Origin: Sphingopyxis sp.
Lineage (GTDB): Bacteria > Pseudomonadota > Alphaproteobacteria > Sphingomonadales > Sphingomonadaceae
DNA: 64,000 nucleotides
Assembly (NCBI RefSeq): GCF_016793825.1
Contig: NZ_JAEULM010000052.1
Span: forward strand, 62,001 to 126,000
Direction of reading: 5' to 3'
Shown here: positions 8,059 to 17,863 of the stretch, piece after piece
Position numbering within the stretch: position 1 is the stretch's first letter
How the letters are laid out: the number at the start of each line of letters is the position of its first letter
Notes under the pieces: model-generated
What the model was told of the DNA's origin: nothing
Databases searched by the model: none
The model's input: the letters and a program-made list of their open reading frames with translations, nothing else
Position numbers and translations under genes: made by a program

Positions 8059-9000
8059 ATGCACCTCGACGGGATGGATCTCAATCTGCTGGTCGCGCTG
8101 GATGCGCTGCTCAGCGAGCGCAGCGTGACACGAGCGGCGTCGCGACTCTGCGTCACGCAGCCCGCGATGAGCATAGCGCTCAGCAAGTTGCGCGCACAAT
8201 TTTCGGACCAACTGTTGGAACGGGTCGGCCGTCAGATGGAGGTGACCCCGTTCGGCGAGCAATTGGCAGGCTCCGTCAAAGAACTGCTCTTTGAAATTCG
8301 GTCGGTACTCAATCGGCAATCCGAATTCGATCCCGCCACCGACAGTCGGGACTTCCGTCTGCTCATGTCAAGTTCGATCGCTGAGATCCTGGGGGTTCCG
8401 GCCATGCGCAGCCTGCATGACGTCGCCCCGTATCTTCGCTGTCAGATCGATATCTTCGTGACAGCCGGCCTGCTTCGGCGGCTTCAGGATGGTGAAATTG
8501 ATCTGGCCGTGCAGCTCTATGAACCAGGATTGTGGGAACCGATCACCGATCTTGAAGCGCTGGCGAGCGAGCCCCTTTTTCGCGATCACTATGTGGTCGT
8601 CGTCGATCGGTCGAACCAGCTCATACGCAAGGGTGTGAGCTTCGAGGACTTCTGCTCTGCCGACCATGTCGAAACCCGTTTTGGCGGGGACTTTCGCAGC
8701 ACCGTCGAGCGCACCCTCAGCACGATGCCTGATCGGCCACGAACGCCGCTTCTGGTATCGACCTACGCGCTGGCGATCGACGCGGTGGTTGGCACGTCGA
8801 TGACGGCGATCGTGCCGCGCAAGGTCGCGGAAAGATCACCGCATTTCGGCAGAATCGCGATATTCGAACCGCCGTTCAAACTGGCGCCGCTCAACCACAA
8901 GCTCATCTGGCATCGCCGCAACGAGAATGATCCGGCGCATGTCTGGCTTCGCGACTTTCTGAAGAACTTCTCTCGCTCACCTGCCTTCGCAAGCCATTGA
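8059..9000 (+). CDS. LysR-family transcriptional regulator (NodD/LinR-like)
   Basis: The 313 residues comprise a winged helix-turn-helix (residues about 6-63, with RSVTRAASRLCVTQPAMS as recognition unit) and a periplasmic-binding-protein-like effector domain. The LNLLVALDALLSERSVT opening is typical of the NodD/LinR/PcpR branch, whose members often control aromatic or chlorinated-compound catabolism. GGAAAGG stands before the ATG. It is on the same strand as the GlcG-like and CocE-like genes that follow after a 242-base gap, which makes them plausible targets. The ligand is not known. Confidence 0.92.
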   Translation: MHLDGMDLNLLVALDALLSERSVTRAASRLCVTQPAMSIALSKLRAQFSDQLLERVGRQMEVTPFGEQLAGSVKELLFEIRSVLNRQSEFDPATDSRDFRLLMSSSIAEILGVPAMRSLHDVAPYLRCQIDIFVTAGLLRRLQDGEIDLAVQLYEPGLWEPITDLEALASEPLFRDHYVVVVDRSNQLIRKGVSFEDFCSADHVETRFGGDFRSTVERTLSTMPDRPRTPLLVSTYALAIDAVVGTSMTAIVPRKVAERSPHFGRIAIFEPPFKLAPLNHKLIWHRRNENDPAHVWLRDFLKNFSRSPAFASH

Positions 9001-9242
9001 TATCGGACACGATGACCCGCGGAGGAATGTCGTTGGCCGGGTTCGCGCGACGGCACCCGGCGGGCCTCGGCATGCGTGCCATATGCATCCGATAAATGCC
9101 TCTAATGCGGCTCATAAAAAATGACAATTTTTGATCGTTCCGGCCGTCGGTACTTGTGAGGCAGCAACGATGATCATGCGCTGCGCTGCGAAAGCTGGCC
9201 TTCATCGATGCAATCAGTTCAGCCATTCTGGAAAGATGCTTC

Positions 9243-9677
9243 ATGACAGATTTGGATAAAGTCGCGGTCCCTTGCCCAATGATGTCGCTGCAGGCCGCGC
9301 AGAAGGCCCTGGCGGCCGGCGTAAGCGCAGCCGAGCGGATGGGAGTGCCCATGTCTCTCGTCGCAGTCGATCGAGCGGGGCAGGTCAAGGCGGTTGCGCG
9401 GATGGATGGCGCGGGTGAACTGCCGTATCAGGTGGCCTTCAAAAAAGCCTGGACCGCTGCCGTCACCGGCGCGGCGACGACCGACGTCCGCGCCTTCATC
9501 GCATCCGACGAAGGCTCATCTCTTTCCATGCCCCATCTTGCGAACTTCTCGGTGATCGCGGGTGGCTTGCCGATCGTCGTCGATGGAGTTTGTGTCGGGG
9601 CCGTCGGCGTTAGCGGCGCCACCGCGGAAATGGATTTGGCGGTTGCGCAGGCCGCGATCGCCGGTTTGCAGGCCTGA
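9243..9677 (+). CDS. GlcG/HbpS-family (DUF336) protein
   Basis: A 144-residue protein of the GlcG/HbpS family (often labelled heme-binding). The usual opening LQAAQKALAAGVSAAERMGV leads into a VDRAGQVKAVARMDGAG turn, and the end has GGLPIVVDGVCVGAVGVSGA. Family members occur as small companions in catabolic operons for glycolate, alcohols and aromatics, and some bind heme; their chemistry is mostly unsettled. Only three bases separate its stop from the CocE-like hydrolase, so the two are co-translated. A role as cofactor-binding helper is inference. Confidence 0.85.
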   Translation: MTDLDKVAVPCPMMSLQAAQKALAAGVSAAERMGVPMSLVAVDRAGQVKAVARMDGAGELPYQVAFKKAWTAAVTGAATTDVRAFIASDEGSSLSMPHLANFSVIAGGLPIVVDGVCVGAVGVSGATAEMDLAVAQAAIAGLQA

Positions 9678-9680
9678 CGC

Positions 9681-11402
9681 ATGTTTGCCCTTGATTGGCA
9701 ACTATCGCCCCGCGAACATGCGGTAACGATCGAGCGCAACATCAAAGTCGAGATGTCCGACGGTGTTCGCATCTCGGTCGACCTGTTTCGCCCGGCCTCG
9801 ACCGGACGCTTCCCGGCGATCGTCGGTGTCCACGCCTATGATCAGGCCATGCAGTCGGCCCCATCCATCCCCAAGGCGATCACCCTGCCCAACGCCCAGG
9901 CCGAAGCCGGCGATCCGAACTTCTATGTGCGGCGCGGCTATGTGCATGTGATCGTCAATGCCCGTGGCACCGGGCAATCGGAAGGCGTCTATGCCCACTA
10001 CAGTCCGCGTGAAGTGGACGATGTGGTCGAAGTCATCGCCTGGCTCGCCGAACAGCCATGGTGCACGGGCGACGTGGGCATGTTCGGTGCGTCCTACTTC
10101 TCTGTTTGCGCCAAACAGGTTGCCGCGCGCAATCCGCCCGCCCTCAAGGCCGTATTCGGCCTCTATGGTTACAACGATTTCTATCGCGACAAATTCTATC
10201 ACGGGGGCATTCTCGCCGCCGGCTTCCTGACAAGTTGGGCCGGGCATCTCGACGGGTCCAGAATCAAGGGCTGGTCGCGCGACGCTCTGGGCGAAGATGA
10301 GTACCAGCGCCGGCTCGCCGAACTGCGCGCGGATCACGACCTGATGGCGATCCCCGCATTGGCGAAAGCGATCACCACCCCCGAGGAGGGCGGCCATCCG
10401 CTCATTATCGACGTCCTCATCAACTCGCATGACGGACCCTATTGGGCGGAGCGCAATCCGCGACTCGAGGACATCGAGGTCCCGATCATGATCGGCGCAT
10501 CCTGGGACATGTACATGTTACATTTGCCCGGTGAATTCAGGGCGTGGGAGAAAGTCCCGGCACCGAAAAAGCTGATCGTCGGGCCGCCAATGTATCTCGA
10601 TCGCCCGATTTACCAATATGCCTTGGAATCACTGCGCTGGTTCGATCATTGGCTCAAGGGAAACGATACGGGCTATCTCGATGAGCCCGCAGTCAATCTT
10701 TATCTGATGGGGAGCGGAGGCGACTGGAAGCAGGGCCATTCCTGGCCGCTGCCGGAAACCGTCTGGCAGCCATTCTATCTTCACTTCAAAGGGCTGCTGT
10801 CTGAACACGAACACTGGCCCCACGAGGGCGGCACCAGCTACGAGGACAACCGCTACAACGAGCGGGGAGGCATATTGTTTACCTCGCCGGCGATGGTCGA
10901 GGAGACGGAGGTCGTCGGCCCTTTGACTGCCACCATATATGCGTCGAACACGCAACCCGAACTTCTCCTTTTCCTGACACTGTGGGACATCGCCCCGAAC
11001 GGAGATCGTCGCCTCCTGACACGCGGATGGTTGCGGGGCAGCATGCGGCAATGCGACGAAAGCCGGTCAAGACCGTGGCTTTGGCATCACGACTTCACCC
11101 AGCCTTCCGAGCTCGCTGACGGCGTACCTCATCGCTTCGACATCAATCTCGTCCCAACCGCGAACGTGTTCAAACAAGGGCACCGCATCGCGCTGGGCGT
11201 GAGTTCCAGCGACACCGATCGCTCGGATTCCTTCTTCGCCCGGCTGGGCAAGGGGCATGTCGTGCAGCAACGGCCCTCCTGGGTCACCATCCATCACGAC
11301 GCGGAGCATCCTTCGGCACTTTTTGTGCCCGTCGTGAAGGGAAATCGCATCGGAACATTCATTTCCGAGGCCGGCGACCTGAACAATCAGCCAGAATTCT
11401 GA
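9681..11402 (+). CDS. CocE/NonD-family hydrolase (X-Pro dipeptidyl-peptidase S15 family)
   Basis: The 573 residues match CocE/NonD esterases in length and order: an alpha/beta hydrolase domain (about 15-330) followed by a C-terminal jelly roll. The nucleophile is Ser138 in MFGASYFS, after NARGTGQSEG near residues 93-102, and the C-terminal module carries GWLRGSMR. Relatives hydrolyse bulky esters such as cocaine or cyclic polyester antibiotics, or N-terminal X-Pro peptides. No signal peptide is seen. Its place among hydroxylase, dioxygenase and SDR genes suggests that it opens an ester or lactone before ring oxidation. It overlaps nothing and starts three bases after the GlcG-like gene. Confidence 0.9.
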   Translation: MFALDWQLSPREHAVTIERNIKVEMSDGVRISVDLFRPASTGRFPAIVGVHAYDQAMQSAPSIPKAITLPNAQAEAGDPNFYVRRGYVHVIVNARGTGQSEGVYAHYSPREVDDVVEVIAWLAEQPWCTGDVGMFGASYFSVCAKQVAARNPPALKAVFGLYGYNDFYRDKFYHGGILAAGFLTSWAGHLDGSRIKGWSRDALGEDEYQRRLAELRADHDLMAIPALAKAITTPEEGGHPLIIDVLINSHDGPYWAERNPRLEDIEVPIMIGASWDMYMLHLPGEFRAWEKVPAPKKLIVGPPMYLDRPIYQYALESLRWFDHWLKGNDTGYLDEPAVNLYLMGSGGDWKQGHSWPLPETVWQPFYLHFKGLLSEHEHWPHEGGTSYEDNRYNERGGILFTSPAMVEETEVVGPLTATIYASNTQPELLLFLTLWDIAPNGDRRLLTRGWLRGSMRQCDESRSRPWLWHHDFTQPSELADGVPHRFDINLVPTANVFKQGHRIALGVSSSDTDRSDSFFARLGKGHVVQQRPSWVTIHHDAEHPSALFVPVVKGNRIGTFISEAGDLNNQPEF

Positions 11403-11630
11403 GAATAGAATGGACAAATAGATATAATATTCAGAATTTATACTCTCAACTACATTATAATATATTGAATATTATATAATTACGTCCTCATTTTTGGACA
11501 TATTTCCATATATATTTCAACTATAAGTTGCATTTATCCATTTCATTTTGAATATTAATTCGCCTTATGCATGGATGCTATCTAGCAGCCTGCCGATATT
11601 CCAAAAGATAATCTCAAGGGGAGGTGACGT
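11403..11630 (+). promoter_or_regulatory. AT-rich intergenic region ahead of a TonB receptor gene
   Basis: About 200 bases consist almost entirely of A and T, in sharp contrast to the GC-rich genes on both sides. Two perfect TATAAT hexamers occur at 11423-11428 and 11456-11461, but no convincing -35 element is at the proper distance. GGGGAGG lies just before the receptor ATG at 11631. No open frame, terminal repeat or transposase remnant is visible. It may be a promoter with UP-like and silencer-type AT tracts, or the scar of a DNA acquisition. Confidence 0.5.
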
Positions 11631-13748
11631 ATGGCGCGGAAACAAACATTGATATTGTGCGTGTCTGCTCTCGGTCTCGCACATGGTACCGCTGCGCACG
11701 CACAAGAGGCCGGGGCCCAACCCGCAGATGCCGCGAATGATGCCACCGTTCAGGACATCGTGGTGACGGCGCAGAAGCGTTCCACCCTTTTGCAGCAGAC
11801 GCCGGCCGCCATTACCGCTGTCACCGGTGAAACGCTCGTCGAGCGTGGGATCAGCGACCTTCCCGCCGTGCAAGCGCTGGTGCCGAGCGCCCGTTTTCAG
11901 ATCGAGCAGCAGTCTGTTCAGGTTTTCATCCGCGGCGTAGGCGCGTCGCTGGATTTCGCTAACGTGCAGCCCGTTGTGGCGCTGAACCTGAACGGCGTAT
12001 CGACCCCACGCGAAGGCGCGAGCGCAGGCTTTCTTGATGTCGCCCAGATCGAGGTGCTGCCGGGACCGCAGGGCACACTCTATGGCGGAACCGCCATGGG
12101 CGGCACCGTCAACATCAACTTCAACCGTCCCACTGATCATTATCAGACGAAGCTGGCTGTCGAAGGTGGGAACTATGACTTCTTCCACGTGACGGCCGTT
12201 CAGAATATTCCGGTTTCGAACGACCTGGCGATCCGCGGCGCGGTCGATTATGCACGCCATAGCGGCTACCAGGAAAGTGGTGCGAATTCCCAGAACGACT
12301 TCGTCGGCCGGCTTTCAGCGCTATTTACCCCGTCCGATGCCGTCTCGTTCAATGTCTGGGGATCGGTTGCAACAAAGAACGGCCATCCGATCAACGTCGT
12401 CACGCGGTCATTCGATGCAACCTCTATGGGGCTGCGTAACGGGGCCTATCTTCACGCAAACGATCCTTGGGATGATACGCGAACGGGTGCTCTGGCGGCT
12501 CTGGCGCCGTTCGGAGCAATTTCCGCGCTCGATCAAATATACCATAATTATTCAGTCGGTGCCCAACTCGATGCCCAATTGGGCAGCACTACGCTGACCT
12601 CGATCACATCCTATCAATACATCAACTCGGACCAGAATTTCTGGCTGACCTCAATCCCGGCGGATCTCACCGGGCGCTACAAGCAGGTTACGCAGGAGTT
12701 CCGCCTGCTCGGCGAGGCCGGCCGCTTGCGCTGGCTGGCCGGACTATACGGGTCGCGGCTCACCAACAGCGGAGCGTTCGCCCTATTCGGCGGCGGCGCG
12801 TACATCAGCAATGTCACACGCAATCGGCTGGATAATCTCTCCGCGTTCGGTGAACTTACCTATTCGGCGAGCGACCGCCTCCGCCTCACCGCCGGCGCGC
12901 GCGCCAGCCATTTCAAGCGCGAGGGGGCTGGCGTGGCTTACGACAGCACGCTCTTTGATTTCGACAAGAGCTATCGTCACGTCGATTTCAAGGTGGGGAT
13001 CGACTACGACATCGCGCCCAAGGTGCTGGTCTACACCGGCTTCCAAACCGGATACACCCCCGGCACCTTCAATGAGAAGGCCAGTTCCACCACATTCGAC
13101 AATGCTGTAAAGCCATCAAAGCTCAGCGCATTTTCAGCCGGCATGAAATCAAGATTCCTGGACAATATGGTGCAGTTGAATCTGGAAGGATACTATTACA
13201 GATACAACGACCTTCTTCAGCAAAGCTATGATATCAGTGCGGTTTTCAACCCGATCTTCAATGCCAAGCGAACAGAAATCTACGGCGCGCAGGCCGACCT
13301 CGTTGTAAAGCCCGCATCCACCGACCAGTTCAATCTCTCGCTTGGCTATTTACACGGGATCTACAAGGATTTCGTTCAGCCGAACGGTACAAGCTACAGC
13401 GGGAATTCGATAGCATTCGCTCCCGCCTGGACCGTCACTGCAGGGTATTCGCACGATTTTACCCTGCATTCAGGCTATATCAGAGCGCGTGCCGACGCGC
13501 GCTACGAATCCTCCTATTGGGGCGACTTTGCGCATGTCGCCGGTGATCGCCTCGGCAACTTCCTGCTCGTCGATGCGTCGCTTACTTACTACAGCGAGAA
13601 CGAACGCTGGAGCTTCGGCATCTGGGGGAAGAACCTCTCGGACAAGGCCGTTCCCGGATCATCGGCTTTAGGCGGCATTCCTGGCCCCACTGCCACGCAG
13701 CTCGGTCCTCCCCGGACGTTCGGCGCCCGGTTGACGTTCAACTACTGA
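11631..13748 (+). CDS. TonB-dependent outer-membrane receptor
   Basis: Complete 705-residue receptor. A signal peptide ends at AHA (residue 24). A TonB box QDIVVTAQKR is at 41-50, a plug domain runs to about 165 (QVFIRGVGASLDF, then PQGTLYGGTAMGGTVNI), and a 22-strand-type barrel ends in LTFNY with the final aromatic residue. It belongs to the group common in sphingomonads for uptake of aromatic or complex organic substrates, not obviously for siderophores. It stands ahead of SDR, FAH, HisD-like and SDR genes on the same strand, so it probably imports their substrate. Confidence 0.95.
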   Translation: MARKQTLILCVSALGLAHGTAAHAQEAGAQPADAANDATVQDIVVTAQKRSTLLQQTPAAITAVTGETLVERGISDLPAVQALVPSARFQIEQQSVQVFIRGVGASLDFANVQPVVALNLNGVSTPREGASAGFLDVAQIEVLPGPQGTLYGGTAMGGTVNINFNRPTDHYQTKLAVEGGNYDFFHVTAVQNIPVSNDLAIRGAVDYARHSGYQESGANSQNDFVGRLSALFTPSDAVSFNVWGSVATKNGHPINVVTRSFDATSMGLRNGAYLHANDPWDDTRTGALAALAPFGAISALDQIYHNYSVGAQLDAQLGSTTLTSITSYQYINSDQNFWLTSIPADLTGRYKQVTQEFRLLGEAGRLRWLAGLYGSRLTNSGAFALFGGGAYISNVTRNRLDNLSAFGELTYSASDRLRLTAGARASHFKREGAGVAYDSTLFDFDKSYRHVDFKVGIDYDIAPKVLVYTGFQTGYTPGTFNEKASSTTFDNAVKPSKLSAFSAGMKSRFLDNMVQLNLEGYYYRYNDLLQQSYDISAVFNPIFNAKRTEIYGAQADLVVKPASTDQFNLSLGYLHGIYKDFVQPNGTSYSGNSIAFAPAWTVTAGYSHDFTLHSGYIRARADARYESSYWGDFAHVAGDRLGNFLLVDASLTYYSENERWSFGIWGKNLSDKAVPGSSALGGIPGPTATQLGPPRTFGARLTFNY

Positions 13749-13800
13749 CGGATCCTAGCCGAGGAGCCGCTTCTGTCCGGCTTCTCGGCATGCAGGGGCA

Positions 13801-14568
13801 ATGCACATGGCTGGACGTCTTGCAGGGAAAGTCTGCATCATTACCGGAACCGGTGGCAGCATTGGTCGTGCATCGGCGGAATTGTTCGCGCGTGAAGGGG
13901 CCAGGCTGGTTGGATGCGACGTCGATGTCGAGGCGGCGGCAGCCTGTGTGAACAGCGTTTGCGATGCCGGGGGAGAAATGATCTCGATCCATCCTTGCGA
14001 CCCACGCGATCCATCGATGTGCCAGGCGCTGGTCGATCTCGCATGTTCGCACTTCGGGCGACTCGACGTCCTCTTCAACTGCGCGGCGGATGCCCGGTTC
14101 GCGTGGATCGATGACCTTTCGCGCGATGACTTCGTCGATACGCTCGATGCCGAAGTCAGCATCGTCTTCAATCTGACGAAGGCTGCGTGGCCTGCTCTCG
14201 CGGAACGGGGTGGAGCGATCATCAACATGGCCTCCGCATCGGCCTGGATCGGATATGAAGCCTTGCCGGGCCTGGCGCATTCGGCGGGCAAGGGCGCCGT
14301 GCTTTCAATGACCCGGCATTTCGCCATGGAGGGGCGCCACCACGGCATTCGCGCGAACTCGCTTTCGCCGGGGTTGATCGAAACGGGCGCGACCAGAGGG
14401 TTACTGCAGGATCCCGACTTCAGGGATCCGATGCTGAGGAAAATCATGCTGGGACGTCCTGGGCGGCCGGAGGAAGTGGCTGCGTTGGCGGTATTTCTGG
14501 GTTCGGACGAAAGCTCGTTCATCACCGCGACGGATGTCCGCATCGATGGTGGAACCACGGCCTGGTGA
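13801..14568 (+). CDS. SDR-family protein with altered catalytic tyrosine
   Basis: A 255-residue SDR by length and layout: TGTGGSIG nucleotide-binding turn near residues 16-23, SPG near the substrate loop and a C-terminal VRIDGGTTAW. The active-site Tyr of YxxxK is replaced by His160 (AHSAGKGAV; CAT at 14278-14280) while Ser147 and Lys164 remain, and the usual NNAG is NCAA. Activity may therefore be changed or lost. A second ATG two codons later is an equal start candidate. It lies 52 bases after the receptor gene and 27 before the FAH-family gene. Confidence 0.88.
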   Translation: MHMAGRLAGKVCIITGTGGSIGRASAELFAREGARLVGCDVDVEAAAACVNSVCDAGGEMISIHPCDPRDPSMCQALVDLACSHFGRLDVLFNCAADARFAWIDDLSRDDFVDTLDAEVSIVFNLTKAAWPALAERGGAIINMASASAWIGYEALPGLAHSAGKGAVLSMTRHFAMEGRHHGIRANSLSPGLIETGATRGLLQDPDFRDPMLRKIMLGRPGRPEEVAALAVFLGSDESSFITATDVRIDGGTTAW

Positions 14569-14595
14569 GCTCAGGCGCAATTCCGGAGCATTGTT

Positions 14596-15450
14596 ATGAA
14601 GCTGTTACGTTATTCCGAAGGTGATCAGACCCGTCTTGGCGCGCTTGAAGGCGAAACAATCGTCGACCTGAGCCCGATCGCGTCCGATTATCCCACCATA
14701 CTGTCGATCGTTCGGGGCGGAGATGCCGCCTTGGCACGAGTCCAGGACACCATTGCCGCGCGTGAACATACTCGGGCCAGCGCCGGTGTCCGCTTGCTGG
14801 CGCCCATCGAACGACCGGGGAAGTTTCTGGCCATTGGCATGAACTACCGCAAGCATATGGCTGAATCCGAGAAGCTCGGGGTACCCAAGCCACAGCAGCA
14901 ATTCTGGTTCAACAAGCAGACGACCTGCATTGCCGGCCCCTTCGACGACGTCGTTGCGGGTGTTACCGAAAAGCTCGACTATGAGGTCGAACTGGCCGCG
15001 ATCATAGGCGCGCCGGCCAAAGGCGTCCGTGAAGAGGATGCCCGTCGTTACGTGTTCGGCTATGTGGTTTGCAACGATGTGAGCGCCAGGGACTGGCAGT
15101 TTCACTCGCCGACCTTCATGATGGGCAAATCCTTCGACACGCATGGTCCGATCGGTCCCTGGATCGTGACCGCCGACGAGATCGACGACCCGCACAATCT
15201 TCCGCTGCGTTGTTTCGTCAACGGCACGCTGCGACAGGAAAGCAACACGTCGGAGATGGTGTTCAACCTCTGGCAGCAGATTGCCTATCTCTCGACTGCC
15301 TTCACGCTCGAAAGCGGAGATCTGATCGCGACCGGCACGCCCGAGGGCGTCGGAATTGCCATGGACCCGCCGAGCTTTCTCCGGCCGGGTGATGTGATGC
15401 GCTGCGAAATCGATGGCATTGGCGCGATCGAAAATCGCGTCGTCGCTTGA
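14596..15450 (+). CDS. Fumarylacetoacetate hydrolase (FAH) family protein
   Basis: A 284-residue FAH-family enzyme with the short N-terminal domain followed by the catalytic fold starting near [14 protein letters not shown] (residues 75-88). The metal ligands are seen as Glu130 and Glu132 ([11 protein letters not shown]) and Asp161 ([10 protein letters not shown]), with GTPEGVG near the end. Family members hydrolyse or decarboxylate beta-diketo acids that result from ring cleavage, for example oxalocrotonate-type or acylpyruvate products. It would fit a late step after extradiol cleavage. It is followed by the HisD-like gene after 38 bases. Confidence 0.92.
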   Translation: MKLLRYSEGDQTRLGALEGETIVDLSPIASDYPTILSIVRGGDAALARVQDTIAAREHTRASAGVRLLAPIERPGKFLAIGMNYRKHMAESEKLGVPKPQQQFWFNKQTTCIAGPFDDVVAGVTEKLDYEVELAAIIGAPAKGVREEDARRYVFGYVVCNDVSARDWQFHSPTFMMGKSFDTHGPIGPWIVTADEIDDPHNLPLRCFVNGTLRQESNTSEMVFNLWQQIAYLSTAFTLESGDLIATGTPEGVGIAMDPPSFLRPGDVMRCEIDGIGAIENRVVA

Positions 15451-15488
15451 GGCCAAAGCATCATTCACAGGCATGTAATCGGAGCGAT

Positions 15489-16823
15489 ATGGTGGCAAAG
15501 TATCTGAAGCGCGGCTTGGCAGCGGAGGCCAAGGCAAATACCGATCGCAAGGTTCGCGACATCGTGGAAGCAGCCCTGGCCGACATCGAGGCGCGCGGCG
15601 ACGTGGCGGTGCGCGAGATGAGCAACCGGTTCGACGGTTGGGACCGCGATGACTATCGCCTCAGCCAGTCGGAGATCGACGCCTGCGTCGACAGCCTGAC
15701 CGCCCAGGAACGCAAGGACATCGAGTTCGCCCAGGCACAGGTCTATAATTTCGCTAAAATTCAGCGTGATAGCATGAAAGATGTCGAGGTCGAAACCATG
15801 CCCGGCGTCGTGCTCGGCCACCGCCATCTGCCGATCCAGAATGCCGGCTGCTATGTCCCCGGCGGCAAGTATCCGCTGCTCGCTTCGGCGCACATGTCGG
15901 TGATCACCGCAAAGGTTGCGGGCGTTCCGCGCGTGATCACCTGCGCCCCTCCATTCCGTGGCACGCCTGCGCGCGCCATCGTCGCCGCGCAAGCGCTCGC
16001 GGGGGCGGACGCAATCTACGCTCTCGGCGGCATCCAGGCGATCGGAGCGATGGCGCTGGGGACCGAGAGCATCGAACCCGTCGATATTCTCGTTGGTCCC
16101 GGCAACGCTTTCGTCGCCGAGGCCAAGCGCCAGCTCTACGGCCGCGTCGGCATCGACCTGTTCGCCGGTCCGACCGAAACGCTGATCATCGCCGATACGG
16201 TCGGATGCGATCCCGAGATGGCGGCGACCGATATCCTGGGCCAGGTCGAACATGGGCCCGACAGTCCTGGCGTGCTGCTTACCAACAGCGAGACGTTCGC
16301 GCGCGAAACAATGGTCGAGATCGAGCGTCTGCTCCAGATCCTCCCCACCGCCGACTACGCGCGCAAGGCGTGGGACACCTTCGGTGAGGTGATCGTGGCC
16401 GAAGGTTATGACGAGATGGTGGCGATAGCAGACGAGATCGCCAGCGAACACGTCCAGGTGATGACCGCCGATCCCGACTATTTCCTGAAGCACATGACAA
16501 ATTACGGGGCGCTGTTCCTTGGACAGCGCACGAACGTCTCGTTCGGCGACAAAGTGATCGGCACTAACCACACCCTGCCGACGAAGAAGGCAGCGCGCTA
16601 TACCGGCGGCCTCTGGGTCGGCAAATTCCTCAAGACCTGCACCTATCAGAAGGTGCTGACCGACCAGGCAAGCGCGCTTGTCGGCGAATACTGCAGCCGG
16701 CTCTGCGCGCTGGAAGGTTTTGCCGGACATGGCGAGCAGGCCAACATCCGCGTGCGCCGTTTCGGCGGGCGCAATGTCCCGTATGCCGGCCAGGCCGAAC
16801 CCAGCGCCCAGACTGCAGCCTGA
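15489..16823 (+). CDS. Histidinol dehydrogenase-family protein, probably a catabolic alcohol-to-acid dehydrogenase (HpsN-like)
   Basis: The 444 residues align over the full HisD fold. Zinc ligands Gln252, His255, Asp354 and His414 and the catalytic pair Glu320-His321 (SEHVQV) are all present, so the four-electron alcohol-to-carboxylate oxidation should work. The gene is not in a histidine operon: it lies between a FAH-family gene and an SDR two bases downstream. Catabolic HisD relatives such as HpsN oxidise dihydroxypropanesulfonate. The HGHRHLPI-type segment ([11 protein letters not shown]) also looks HpsN-like. ATG at 15489 has CGGAG before it; the frame extends to 15447 within the previous gene end. 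Substrate unknown. Confidence 0.85.
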   Translation: MVAKYLKRGLAAEAKANTDRKVRDIVEAALADIEARGDVAVREMSNRFDGWDRDDYRLSQSEIDACVDSLTAQERKDIEFAQAQVYNFAKIQRDSMKDVEVETMPGVVLGHRHLPIQNAGCYVPGGKYPLLASAHMSVITAKVAGVPRVITCAPPFRGTPARAIVAAQALAGADAIYALGGIQAIGAMALGTESIEPVDILVGPGNAFVAEAKRQLYGRVGIDLFAGPTETLIIADTVGCDPEMAATDILGQVEHGPDSPGVLLTNSETFARETMVEIERLLQILPTADYARKAWDTFGEVIVAEGYDEMVAIADEIASEHVQVMTADPDYFLKHMTNYGALFLGQRTNVSFGDKVIGTNHTLPTKKAARYTGGLWVGKFLKTCTYQKVLTDQASALVGEYCSRLCALEGFAGHGEQANIRVRRFGGRNVPYAGQAEPSAQTAA

Positions 16824-16825
16824 TC

Positions 16826-17590
16826 GTGGCGTTGCCCTGCGCACCCAGCTTTCGCCTCGACGGGCGCCGAGCGCTGGTGACAGGCGCAGGGCGCGGAATC
16901 GGCCTTGCCTGTGCCACTGCTTTGGCGGAGGCGGGCGCGGATGTGACGCTGACCGCGCGCACAATAGACGAACTTGAGGCCGCAGCGCAGGCGATCCGCT
17001 CTGCTGGGCACAGTGCCAGGGCTGCCGCGCTCGACGTGTTCGATCTCGCCGCAGTCGCAGTCTTCTTCGATGAGCGCCCGGCCTTCCACGTCCTCGTGAA
17101 CAACGCCGGAACCAACCGCCCCAAACCAATGTGGGAGGTGACCGAAGCAGACTATAATGCCGTCCTCGATCTCAATCTCAAAAGTGCGTTCTTCGTCGCG
17201 CAGGCCTGCGCGCGGCGGATGATCGCCGAGGACGCAAAGGGCAGCCTGATTCACATGGGCAGCCAGATGGGCCACGTCGGCGGCCCGGAGCGCTCGCTTT
17301 ACTGCGCCAGCAAATGGGCTCTCGAAGGAATGAGCAAGAGCTTCGCGCTCGATCTTGCGATCCACGGCATCCGCTCCAACACCATCGCCCCCACCTTCGT
17401 CGAGACCCCGCTGACCCGACCGATGTTCGAGGACGCGGCGTTTAAGGCCAGTGTTCTTGCAAAGATCAAGCTTGGACGGATCGGCGCGGTTGAGGACATC
17501 ATGGGCGCCGTTCTGTTCCTGGCTTCTGACGCCTCCAGTCTTATGACAGGCACGTCACTCGTCATAGACGGCGGATGGACGGCAGAATGA
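16826..17590 (+). CDS. Short-chain dehydrogenase/reductase
   Basis: Classical 254-residue SDR: TGAGRGIG near residues 19-26, NNAG near 92-95, Ser in HMGSQMGHV, Tyr and Lys in LYCASKWA, and a C-terminal VIDGGWTAE. An Arg after strand two (LTARTIDEL) suggests NADP use. It starts with GTG only two bases behind the HisD-like stop, so translation is coupled. HisD-like plus SDR pairs occur in routes that oxidise polyols or their sulfonates. Here the pair probably handles consecutive alcohol oxidations of the imported compound. Confidence 0.92.
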   Translation: MALPCAPSFRLDGRRALVTGAGRGIGLACATALAEAGADVTLTARTIDELEAAAQAIRSAGHSARAAALDVFDLAAVAVFFDERPAFHVLVNNAGTNRPKPMWEVTEADYNAVLDLNLKSAFFVAQACARRMIAEDAKGSLIHMGSQMGHVGGPERSLYCASKWALEGMSKSFALDLAIHGIRSNTIAPTFVETPLTRPMFEDAAFKASVLAKIKLGRIGAVEDIMGAVLFLASDASSLMTGTSLVIDGGWTAE

Positions 17591-17863
17591 ATTCATTCTC
17601 GAGCGCCGGTGCAGTCGAAAGACGATATTTCTCCGTGCTTCCGCCCCGCCGATGGGCGCACCCGGCCGACGGCACCGCACTTGCCCAAAACGGCAGCGCG
17701 GCAACTTCACGGACATTCGCTTCGATATCGAACCTTGAAGATCGGACCCGTTCGCCCTGCCCTGGCGCGGACATTGTCGGACAGCCCATCTCGCGCGGTT
17801 CTTCGTTCGTCAACGGCGCCGTTTCGGATGCCAACAGCAGCCATTTCATGAACTGAGGTCACG

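Noticed and set aside
11403-11630. Insertion-sequence remnant in the AT-rich gap
   Set aside because: No terminal inverted repeat, target duplication or transposase fragment could be found.
15465-17129. A 554-codon minus-strand frame opposite the HisD-like gene
   Set aside because: The plus-strand product keeps every catalytic residue of the HisD family, so the minus frame is a shadow.
17575-17856. Possible small gene of 93 codons before the flavin reductase
   Set aside because: No ribosome site, odd composition and no family resemblance. It overlaps the end of the SDR gene in another frame.
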